Shown: piece after piece, positions 58,101-64,000 of the stretch
Layout: every line of letters starts with the position of its first letter
Numbering within the stretch: position 1 is the first letter of the stretch
From: Roseicyclus sediminis
GTDB taxonomy: Bacteria; Pseudomonadota; Alphaproteobacteria; Rhodobacterales; Rhodobacteraceae
Length of the DNA: 64,000 nucleotides
Assembly (NCBI RefSeq): GCF_025515305.1
Contig: NZ_JAOPHT010000004.1
Location: forward strand, 1-64,000
Direction of reading: 5' to 3'
The notes under the pieces: model-generated
The model's input: the letters and a program-made list of their open reading frames with translations, nothing else
Told to the model about the DNA's origin: nothing
The model's database searches: none
Program-made: the position numbers and the translations under genes

Positions 58101-59372
58101 AATGCCCATCCACACTTCAACGAAGTTGCGACGATTGCAGTCCTGCTCCACGCGCTGATCTATGCTGAATTGGGTTCTAATGTTTCAGCGTATCGTGACG
58201 CCCTGGTTCGCGTCGTTAACTCAATCGATAGCACGCAGGTGTCTGTGCGTGGTGCCACAGCCGTTTTGAAGTTCGCAAGGAATCAGTTGATTTCTGTTGC
58301 GAAGGTGGTGAGCCAGCGCGCGTCTGAGACACTTTCAAAAACCGAGCGTTCGAGCATGCTTGCCGACCTCGAAGCCGCTGATAGGCTGCTCGTCTTCGGT
58401 GCGGAACATGTAGTGGGGGCTGCCGATATATCGCGCGACGAGATAAAAAATTGGGCGTCGGCGCTCATAGACCTTCATGCTATTCGCACGAGTGACGAGT
58501 TACGCGCACTCCGGCCGTGCGCGAACCCGCCTGGAGAAATTCTCCAGATAGTCAAGCGTTTCGGCAACCAGATGGATCTAACCCCAACAGTGTTGAATGG
58601 ACTGCTTCACGCGATTTCCTTGGCTGAGCACCCAATAGCGCCGGTACACGATCTCGTCGAGCGCCAGTTCATCGACTGGATGGACAACGGCGCGATTGAC
58701 GTTGAGAGCTTCCGCCCGCCCAGCGTGGACATTGATGGTGCTCTCGTCTGGCTTGTTGTTGGAACCAGTAAAAGACCCGCGGTCTTGACCGGCGAGACGG
58801 CTCAGCGCCTCGTGGAGTGGCTCGGTGCGGAGGCACGCGGCGCAACGCTGCGCGCCATCGCGAATGCAGTAGATTGGGTTGGTAGTGATCTACAGTCTCG
58901 CTCGCCAGTAATCCTGCGCGCCGCGCTGCGGAAGATCCGTGATGATGTCGGGCTTAGTGGCGAGGGTAGGCTGGGAGCGGCATTCCTCTCGCTTTGGGCG
59001 AGGCAGCTCTTCGACGGCGAAACGGAAGCCGTCCTCGACGACATCGAGGCCTTTTGGTCCGAAGGTTCTGACGCTGAAGGCATGCGTTCTCGCGCCCTCG
59101 CCATGCGCGGCTATGCCCTTGTCGGCGCGATGGCCAATGTTCTCCCGCCCGACCTTGAACGGCTGCGGATTCGCCTGACATCGTCCGATCTCGGTATGGG
59201 GACGGTCGGCAGTGCAATGTCCGAGGAGCGCAACCTGGAACGGATGCTCGACGAGGCGAGAGTGGAGGCGCTTGCTTCATTCGCGGAACTGGTGATCCGA
59301 CTTGGTGGTGATCCGATGGGATGGAGCGTGACGGGTCAGTACGCCCAGCAGTACGGAGGATCTATGGCATGA
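55137..59372 (+). CDS. Large STAND-like P-loop NTPase, candidate defence protein
   Basis: A 1411-residue protein of unknown function. The NTPase module starts with the STAND-type FTFQGRTEEIEAIERDFL (323-340), then Walker A CGSGGTGKS (358-366), Walker B LIVVDY (411-416) and a VLVVVRR sensor (444-450). A conserved-looking KLPFNHTVERAVHRAA block occurs near 58-73 in an otherwise unassigned N-terminal region of about 320 residues, where STAND proteins usually carry their effector. About 900 residues of helical, repeat-like C-terminus, the usual sensor position, follow. GAAGGAGAGG precedes the ATG. Its stop overlaps the next start (ATGA). Composition is poorer in GC than its neighbours. Confidence 0.82.
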   Translation: MPMSWLTTALMVEPNTAAAAIACSIVADASVKVVQVCGRSARDEFVRRRIEQALLNGKLPFNHTVERAVHRAAVLAALNVLTPDRCEKAVAAADKGPQGARNKLAKAVASFEFEAKSLRFDRANKKDGRMTLEDPALKDVDVHQAVQKAIARLAGNGGTGGDPLEIAVLDRICDPREWDVEPARVQVHEHLTPFFKSTENKSSDWAKAFALHFAQELKEDSALSTFLLHLRLAWIDSKLDVIADETAERDRQAQETLAEVAGHVGPIAQAVQQLRSGIDLLVAEQTRRDEVRRQFIEQGMFIGENAPKRDGAFDRFHFRAEGFTFQGRTEEIEAIERDFLAPVDACDEAGRFRWMALCGSGGTGKSRLAQCLVDRQRAYGTFSFAGFATPELLNRKDFIAQHGHCLPAATLIVVDYAFAAAADLPAFMRRVARDTRLLRQPLRVLVVVRRSDDRVLLDIVEPPRGGDDLDLKQLEVTPTVSGAKTSGLVRSRLTLEPLGQDETVAIMRERMLSAAAGAAVRAEFDDPKYLLATLRRFDERMRPLFAGVVADALQRGQLPETDKDGSQEEARKTLFTAYMKEESLRVWHKRAQHLARIEADACVVRHVNLVRVVTCAGGARRDDLQKSLNGKLDSDTEEALPGLGRKDGGTNIHRRLLRAIVPVADDDEIGPVQPDLLAECLLLADGKSHGSFTQPGEQGDHTNLWLSPQKAIELAWHVDPLHSAAFVRLAAQDFPMTVQNTRCLPATYNDKEAARAGARALRNICADIAADVLPRLPSVAQMMRLFDIVQAFDGSLVEWAWRDERVHEYYGDTLFQVSQIAGFVLNSNTPLADAITVVGEIETAKDKEARRTGLSRAFDRERDTQTISSLGNGSNATYGNPKRSIIDETATPASEDLIEVVLDRFPKLAERAELFVWNDRPPTETGNDVEDRPYSERERFVTALSRYYTGVFWERRDDLREGGRVGRPLSEVELAARMDARKKVLARLNAHPHFNEVATIAVLLHALIYAELGSNVSAYRDALVRVVNSIDSTQVSVRGATAVLKFARNQLISVAKVVSQRASETLSKTERSSMLADLEAADRLLVFGAEHVVGAADISRDEIKNWASALIDLHAIRTSDELRALRPCANPPGEILQIVKRFGNQMDLTPTVLNGLLHAISLAEHPIAPVHDLVERQFIDWMDNGAIDVESFRPPSVDIDGALVWLVVGTSKRPAVLTGETAQRLVEWLGAEARGATLRAIANAVDWVGSDLQSRSPVILRAALRKIRDDVGLSGEGRLGAAFLSLWARQLFDGETEAVLDDIEAFWSEGSDAEGMRSRALAMRGYALVGAMANVLPPDLERLRIRLTSSDLGMGTVGSAMSEERNLERMLDEARVEALASFAELVIRLGGDPMGWSVTGQYAQQYGGSMA

Positions 59373-60880
59373 ACCGCGACGATGCTGAACGGTTGGACCG
59401 CAGGTTGACTATGGCTCTTCTGACACGGATGCGGACTGCCGAGGAGCCGGACGCCCTACGCGACGACCTGCGGCGGATGCAGATCCTAATCGAGCGTGCG
59501 CGGGGCCGACCAAGTGACGCGGATGAAGTGTTGGCCGAGGGACATCGTCGTCTGGCCAAGCACTTGCCCGAAGGTGACCCAGAGCGCGAGGCCTTGGAAA
59601 AGGAGGCGGAAAGACTGGAGAGGGCACAGGAAGAACGGCGCAAGGGGCATAACAATCAGACCTATCAGCTGCCTCGCCCCTATGACGAGAGCCGCTTAAC
59701 GCTGGAGCACCTCAACGAGATCCGCATCGACCCCGAACGCGACTGGCCGCTGCCGCCGCCATTTCCCGGCGATTGGCGAGATCTTGACCAAGAAGCGCTG
59801 GTTCGGATGATTGTGAGGGCTGAGGCTGCGTACGGCTCGATCATTAATATCAAGATATTCCTGAATCTCACGGCTGGTCGTTGCACCGCCGTGCCGTGTT
59901 ATCCGGGCTTCGAGTTGGTGGAATTACTTTGGGTGCGCCCTGATGGCGAGGCGGAGGGTTTACTATTCCTCTTGGGCGAGGAGATCGCTCTTTGGTTGAC
60001 CGGCACCTCGCCCGGGATACACGCGTTGAACAAGGGTACAACGGGAAGCGATGACGAGAGTGTCTCGCAAGCCTCGTGCCTCGACATTTCCGATGCCACT
60101 AAGGCGGAAAACTATATGCGCTTCTTCTGCGCAATGGTCGCGGGAGAAGGGGGGCCGTTCCATGTTTTGGGCTCGGCGACCGAGCTAGAACGCTTCTGGT
60201 TGGAGGACGCAGTCCCTCAGAGTGTGTCGGACATCATCGCACCACTCGAGATTGAGAAGGTCGAACTGGCGCCTACCTCCAGCAGTGAGGAAGCAGTCGG
60301 CGCCGTGATCTGGCGTGTCGAGACCTGCGTGCTCTACGCCCGCGTCTTGTTCCGGTCCAGCTTTTGCATCCAGCGCGGTGGCATGATTGAAATGACCGAC
60401 GACGATCCTCTGGCGGCTGAGGAGATGCCGGTCCTCGCTGAACGCTACGAAGATGGGGGGCGCGTCGCAGTGCGGCCCGAGAAGCGTTCCAGAGGTGATG
60501 ACAGAACCAGCGCGGTCATCGATCATGAGCCCGCCGTTCCTGCAAACCACGCTCTCGCAGCCAAGCTGATGCGAGACGCCGCAATTTTCTTCAGTCACAT
60601 CGCGCGAGAGAACTCAGAGCTTGCGCCACAAATGAGCGAGAACGAGAACGTGTTCCTTCAGGTTGCAGATCTCGTCGAGTCCGATCCTCTGGGGAAGATC
60701 GGTGAAGAGCCTTATCCTACCCATGCGGACCTGGCGGCCTCGTTGTTGCTGGATGCAGCCGAGTTCTTCACGTCTATCGCGGGTCAGAATCCTGAAATGT
60801 CCAGCCAGATGACGGAAAACGCGAATGTGTTTAGGGAGGTGGCGGCACTGGTTCGAGATGATCCGACAGGAACTCCCTAA
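59369..60880 (+). CDS. Partner protein with two C-terminal tandem repeats
   Basis: A 503-residue protein coupled to the NTPase gene by ATGA, with GGAGGA before the ATG. Residues 1-95 are charged helices, probably coiled coil (RRLAKHLPEGDPEREALEKEAERLERA). Residues about 100-385 form a mixed domain I do not recognise, with YPGFELVELLWVRPDGE and EEIALWLTG. Residues 395-443 and 454-502 are two copies of a 49-residue repeat, 27 positions identical (pattern LAA.L..DAA.FF..IA). No signal peptide or membrane helix. The tight coupling argues that both proteins act together. Confidence 0.75.
   Translation: MNRDDAERLDRRLTMALLTRMRTAEEPDALRDDLRRMQILIERARGRPSDADEVLAEGHRRLAKHLPEGDPEREALEKEAERLERAQEERRKGHNNQTYQLPRPYDESRLTLEHLNEIRIDPERDWPLPPPFPGDWRDLDQEALVRMIVRAEAAYGSIINIKIFLNLTAGRCTAVPCYPGFELVELLWVRPDGEAEGLLFLLGEEIALWLTGTSPGIHALNKGTTGSDDESVSQASCLDISDATKAENYMRFFCAMVAGEGGPFHVLGSATELERFWLEDAVPQSVSDIIAPLEIEKVELAPTSSSEEAVGAVIWRVETCVLYARVLFRSSFCIQRGGMIEMTDDDPLAAEEMPVLAERYEDGGRVAVRPEKRSRGDDRTSAVIDHEPAVPANHALAAKLMRDAAIFFSHIARENSELAPQMSENENVFLQVADLVESDPLGKIGEEPYPTHADLAASLLLDAAEFFTSIAGQNPEMSSQMTENANVFREVAALVRDDPTGTP
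60551..60697 (+). repeat. Tandem repeat unit 1 of the partner protein
   Basis: Encodes residues 395-443, starting ALAAKLMRDAAIFFSHIA. Aligns without gaps to unit 2 with 27 of 49 identical residues. The DNA copies have diverged, so duplication is not recent. Confidence 0.85.
60728..60874 (+). repeat. Tandem repeat unit 2 of the partner protein
   Basis: Encodes residues 454-502, starting DLAASLLLDAAEFFTSIA and reaching the C-terminus. The spacer between units is ten residues (KIGEEPYPTH). Confidence 0.85.
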
Positions 60881-61168
60881 CCAACATCGGCATTCACCCG
60901 CAAGATCGTTAGGACGTTAAGGGCCGGGCGCGCCGCCAGCAGAGAGCAGAATGTTCCGCTTGCCGCCTGAATGGGTCAGGCGCTCCGTCTAAAAAGCGCA
61001 GATCCTGCAGAATGCCATCCTACATCTTACCCCAAATAGGGAAAGTAAGCGGATGAATCGGATCGCACAAGCTGGCAAAGGCTAGATATGGGATAAAGCC
61101 GGATTTCTTAGGAGATTTCGAACCGATATGCATATGGTGGCAAACGGAAATACCCGGATCATGGCGGG

Positions 61169-61184
61169 CACCTCCTCCGCCACT
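61169..61184 (+). repeat. Island attachment repeat, right copy (attR)
   Basis: Identical over 16 bp to the 3' end of tRNA-Ser(UGA) plus two bases (53588-53603). Upstream bases differ (GCGGG instead of AATCC), so this is the naked core left at the distal junction. Confidence 0.8.
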
Positions 61185-61504
61185 TGCCCCCGCGAAAGTG
61201 TTCTCCCGATCCGGCCGCGGTCGGATTTTCCCGTTTTATTCGAGGGTTATGCGGGACGGGCTGAAAACTGGCCCCAGCGACCAGAGGCCCGGAAACGGTC
61301 TCACAGGGCCGATGCTCTCCGGACCTCATGACCGCGCGGCTTTGGTGAATGGCTCGATAAGATATTGGTAGACATAGTTTTTCCTCTGCGACGACCTGAA
61401 CACTTCGATTGGGCTCCCACTTGGCGAATGGAACCGTGATCGAACGCGCGGTTGCTGCGGTGGGTAAACGGCTCTCTCGGACGGATTTCGGGCTGACAGT
61501 ACTG

Positions 61505-61528
61505 ATACATACTTCCAACTGTATGTAT
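61505..61528 (+). promoter_or_regulatory. Operator-like inverted repeat upstream of the deacetylase gene
   Basis: ATACATAC-TTCCAACT-GTATGTAT, perfect 8-bp arms with an 8-base centre, 61 bases before the deacetylase start. It resembles dimeric-regulator sites (GntR or TetR type). The regulator is not in the window; the GntR gene at 27411 is too far to assume. Confidence 0.55.
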
Positions 61529-61589
61529 TCTCTCAGTTTGCGTTGATGTGTTCTCTAGGGGCGCAGGCTCATTTCGGCATCCGCATGAC

Positions 61590-62660
61590 ATGAAGACGTT
61601 CCATTCGAAGAAGCACGCACTTCGACGACCACCGTTGGAGTATTTTCGGGGGCAGTTGGTGCCTGCCTTCGAACACCCCGGCCGCATTGACATGATCCTC
61701 GACCGGATGGGTCAGCTATACCCGGGAACGGTCAGCGAGCCCGACGATTTCGGCATGGCGCCTGTCGAGGCGGTTCATGACCCGGCCTATCTCGACTTTC
61801 TTCGTACCTGCTGGGATGACTGGCAGGCGTCCGGCCGCACGGGCGACGCGGTGCCCGTTTGCTGGCCAGCCCGACGGAGCAGTGACAAGGCACCAACGGA
61901 TATCGGTGGCAAGATGGGGTACTACGGCATTGCCATCGATACCAGCATCGATCAGGGGACCTGGGAAGCCGCGCTCTCCAGCAAGGACGCGGCGCTTTCG
62001 GCACTGCGTGCCGTTCTCGGGGGTGAAAGGGCCGCGTTTGGCTTATGTCGTCCTCCGGGTCATCACGCGGCCAGAGATCAGTTCGGCGGATACTGCTTCT
62101 TGAACAATGCTGCCATCGCCGCACAGTATGCACGCGACCAAGGGGTCGGGAAGGTGGCGATATTCGATGTCGACTTTCACCATGGGAACGGCACCCAAGA
62201 CATCTTTTATGCCCGTGACGACGTACTGTTTCTGTCTATCCATGGCGATCCCAAGCTGGTGTTCCCTTATTTTATCGGGCACGAGGACGAGATCGGGGAA
62301 GGGGCAGGTGTCGGCTTCAACCGCAATTACGTGTTCCCACGGGACACAGCCTATGGTCCCTGGCGGGACGCGCTTGTCGCAGGGCTTTCCCGCGTTCGCG
62401 ACTTTGGTGCGGATCTGCTGATCGTATCGCTTGGCGTCGATACCTTCGAACAAGATCCGATCAGCTTCTTCCGACTTCATTCGGAGGATTTCACCGATAT
62501 GGGCCGGGTCATCGCATGGGCCGGATTGCCCACTGTTTTCGTACTAGAGGGCGGCTACGCGGTCGCGGACATCGGCGTCAACGTAGTTAACGTCCTGACC
62601 GGGTTTGAGTCTGCGGCCGAAATGACGGCGCACGGACTTGACGTCCGCGATCGCGCCTGA
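61590..62660 (+). CDS. Histone-deacetylase-family acetylpolyamine amidohydrolase
   Basis: A 356-residue zinc deacetylase. Motifs in order: catalytic His pair in FGLCRPPGHHA, YCFLNNAAIAA, zinc-binding IFDVDFHHGNGTQDIFY, DVLFLSIHGD and the late Asp in SLGVDTFEQDP. The start text MKTFHSKKHALRRP matches acetylpolyamine amidohydrolases, so I use ATG 61590 although no strong ribosome-binding site precedes it (GTG 61548 is the alternative). These enzymes remove acetyl groups from acetylated polyamines. Followed after 47 bases by the aldehyde dehydrogenase gene. Confidence 0.88.
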   Translation: MKTFHSKKHALRRPPLEYFRGQLVPAFEHPGRIDMILDRMGQLYPGTVSEPDDFGMAPVEAVHDPAYLDFLRTCWDDWQASGRTGDAVPVCWPARRSSDKAPTDIGGKMGYYGIAIDTSIDQGTWEAALSSKDAALSALRAVLGGERAAFGLCRPPGHHAARDQFGGYCFLNNAAIAAQYARDQGVGKVAIFDVDFHHGNGTQDIFYARDDVLFLSIHGDPKLVFPYFIGHEDEIGEGAGVGFNRNYVFPRDTAYGPWRDALVAGLSRVRDFGADLLIVSLGVDTFEQDPISFFRLHSEDFTDMGRVIAWAGLPTVFVLEGGYAVADIGVNVVNVLTGFESAAEMTAHGLDVRDRA

Positions 62661-62707
62661 ACCGCCTCAAGCGGGGCGATCATGTGCCAACGATAGGGGC
62701 CACCGAT

Positions 62708-64000
62708 ATGCGGGACACGCTATTCATCGACGGAAAATGGGTGGCTTCGACAGGCGCAGATTCGTTCGACGTGACCGACCCCTGGAACCGCGAGGTCTTC
62801 CACAGGGTCGCTCGCGGATCTCCCGATGATGTCGATGCGGCCGTAAGAGCGGCACGCAGGGCGTTCGATACCGGCCCCTGGCGCCGGATGAGCGGGCTGG
62901 AGAGGGCGGGTATTCTGCGCAAGATGGCTGACCTGATCGCTGCGGATACCGACCGCTTGGCTCGGCTCGAGGTGCGCGACAATGGAAAACCCCTGCCCGA
63001 AGCCATCTGGGATATCGAGGACACTGCGGGGTGTTTCCATTTCTACGCTGATCTCGCGGAGCGATTGGACGTTGACGGCGAGCAGGAGATCGCGCTCACG
63101 CACGACTCGTTTTCATGCAAGGCGGTGCGCGAGCCGGTCGGCGTGGCGGGTGCCATCATCCCTTGGAACTTCCCCATGCTTATGGCCGCCTGGAAGGTTG
63201 CGCCTGCACTTGCAGCTGGTTGCACGATGGTGCTGAAACCCTCGGAACTGACTCCGCTGACGGCGCTCGAACTGGGTGCGGTGGCCGAGGCGGCGGGCCT
63301 GCCACGCGGTGTCCTCAACATCGTCTCGGGGTTTGGTCCGGAGGCGGGCCAGGCCCTCGTCGAGCATCCCCTGGTCGACAAGCTGGCTTTCACTGGTTCC
63401 ATGCCGACTGGCGCGAAGCTCATGGCCGCGGCAGCGCGGGACATCAAGGCCGTCAGCCTGGAGCTTGGCGGCAAATCCCCCATGATCGTCTTCGCCGATA
63501 CTCCGATCGAGGAAGTGGTCGAATGGATCATGTTCGGCATCTTCTGGAACCAGGGCGAAGTTTGCTCGGCGACATCCCGGGTACTCATCGAAAAGCCGAT
63601 CTATGACGCCGTCGTCGGCCGACTCGCCGAGGAAGCCCAGAAAATTCCCGTCGGGCATGGTCTTGCCGACGGGGTATTGCTCGGACCGCTCGTCAGCTCC
63701 GCGCAGCAAGAGAAGGTTCTTGCCGCCATCGCGCGGGGTCGCGACGAGGGCGCGCGCGTCGTCACAGGCGGCGGCGTTCCCGCGGGACTAGAGAAAGGTT
63801 GCTTCGTCGAGCCGACGATCCTCGCGGATGCGCCGCTGGACAGCTGGGTCTGGACGGAGGAAATCTTTGGCCCGGTGGTCTGCGTTCGACCGTTCGAGAC
63901 CGAGGCTGAGGCGGTTGCACTCGCCAACGACTCCCCGTTCGGTTTGGCCGCCGCGGTCATGTCTGCGGATACGGTGCGCGCCGAGCGCGTCGCCCGCGCC
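62708..64000 (+). CDS. Aldehyde dehydrogenase, betaine/aminobutyraldehyde type (partial, runs off window)
   Basis: 431 codons are visible with no stop. NAD-dependent ALDH motifs: IIPWNFPMLMAAWKVAPALAAG with catalytic Asn, LELGGKSP with the general-base Glu, and the nucleophile Cys in WNQGEVCSATSR, the variant typical of betaine-aldehyde and gamma-aminobutyraldehyde dehydrogenases. ETIFGPV-like EEIFGPVVCV is near the end. In this context it likely oxidises the aldehyde made from a polyamine after deacetylation and amine removal. The last 60-70 residues lie beyond the window. Confidence 0.9.
   Translation, partial: MRDTLFIDGKWVASTGADSFDVTDPWNREVFHRVARGSPDDVDAAVRAARRAFDTGPWRRMSGLERAGILRKMADLIAADTDRLARLEVRDNGKPLPEAIWDIEDTAGCFHFYADLAERLDVDGEQEIALTHDSFSCKAVREPVGVAGAIIPWNFPMLMAAWKVAPALAAGCTMVLKPSELTPLTALELGAVAEAAGLPRGVLNIVSGFGPEAGQALVEHPLVDKLAFTGSMPTGAKLMAAAARDIKAVSLELGGKSPMIVFADTPIEEVVEWIMFGIFWNQGEVCSATSRVLIEKPIYDAVVGRLAEEAQKIPVGHGLADGVLLGPLVSSAQQEKVLAAIARGRDEGARVVTGGGVPAGLEKGCFVEPTILADAPLDSWVWTEEIFGPVVCVRPFETEAEAVALANDSPFGLAAAVMSADTVRAERVARA

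Larger units (their letters stand above)
53588..61184. mobile_element. Genomic island in tRNA-Ser(UGA), about 7.6 kb
   Basis: Bounded by the 16-bp direct repeats. Contents: AT-rich junction, IS6 element, nuclease gene remnant, two-gene STAND operon and about 290 bases of non-coding DNA. Base composition inside drops visibly relative to both flanks and rarer codons appear. No integrase, excisionase or mobilisation gene is present, so the element looks like a fixed or decayed remnant mobilised in trans or stripped by the IS6. Confidence 0.75.
60881..61589. other. Non-coding region spanning the island's right end
   Basis: About 710 bases with no gene I can support. The part up to 61184 belongs to the island and is AT-richer; 61169-61184 is the attachment repeat; the rest is chromosomal. 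Minus-strand frames around 61159-61690 are open but show no conserved protein. The stretch before the deacetylase holds an 8+8 bp inverted repeat annotated separately. Confidence 0.55.

Noticed and set aside
61159-61693. Minus-strand frames of 119 and 130 residues next to the deacetylase gene
   Set aside because: No ribosome-binding site, no conserved texture, and one overlaps the start of the deacetylase gene. Probably chance frames.

Overview
This window is a stretch of high-GC alphaproteobacterial chromosome, most likely from a marine or halotolerant member of the Rhodobacteraceae (Roseobacter/Rhodobacter group). The protein sequences point there (Rhodobacter-type CtaD, two-gene gatCA, the short XRE regulator beginning MKHPVDVHVGKR, 55-residue L33, class I KARI). 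So do GC-rich intergenic palindromes and a candidate CtrA box. No species is assigned. Most long antisense reading frames are shadows of high-GC genes.

Region 1 to 38.9 kb is housekeeping chromosome. It starts with the end of tatB and tatC, followed by a DUF815 ATPase, an AlkB-type hydroxylase, ftsY, an EamA transporter, yciB, rluB and tadA. The RNase P RNA gene (minus strand) has a recognisable promoter. Then come an amidase and lipoprotein pair, gatCA, a ceramidase-like protein, a UPF0173 hydrolase, a GNAT enzyme, rpmG, chrA, a Bax-inhibitor-1 protein, a DUF1127/LysR divergent pair, a quinone oxidoreductase, an XRE regulator, a HisN-like phosphatase coupled to an 8-oxoguanine deaminase, a CAP-domain lipoprotein, ilvC divergent from two overlapping Lrp/AsnC genes, a UbiH-type monooxygenase, a HAD phosphatase, a GntR regulator, a glycosyltransferase with an N-terminal MshEN-like domain, carA, a GatB/YqeY protein, a class II cytochrome c, DUF2244, ctaD, lipB, a LytTR regulator and a peptidoglycan-binding protein.

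Region 38.9 to 53.6 kb begins with tRNA-Leu(GAG). A polyamine-type ABC transporter operon follows (ATPase, binding protein, DUF1330, two permeases), then a Hint-domain protein and an AEC transporter. A minus-strand cluster runs SPOR protein, D,D-carboxypeptidase, tmk, holB, tatD and an MBL-fold hydrolase. tRNA-Ser(UGA) closes the region.

Region 53.6 to 61.2 kb is a small genomic island. A 16-bp stretch from the 3' end of tRNA-Ser (53588-53603) is repeated at 61169-61184. Between the two copies lie an IS6-family transposase, a frameshifted 3' remnant of a PD-(D/E)XK-like nuclease gene, and an intact pair of translationally coupled genes. The first of the pair is a 1411-residue STAND-like P-loop NTPase. 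The second is a 503-residue partner ending in two tandem 49-residue repeats. No integrase is visible. This pair is the strongest candidate in the window for an undescribed system, most plausibly anti-phage defence by context and architecture, but no function is proven.

Region 61.2 to 64 kb returns to chromosomal style: an operator-like inverted repeat, an acetylpolyamine-amidohydrolase-type deacetylase and a betaine-aldehyde-dehydrogenase-like gene cut by the window end. Together they suggest polyamine catabolism.
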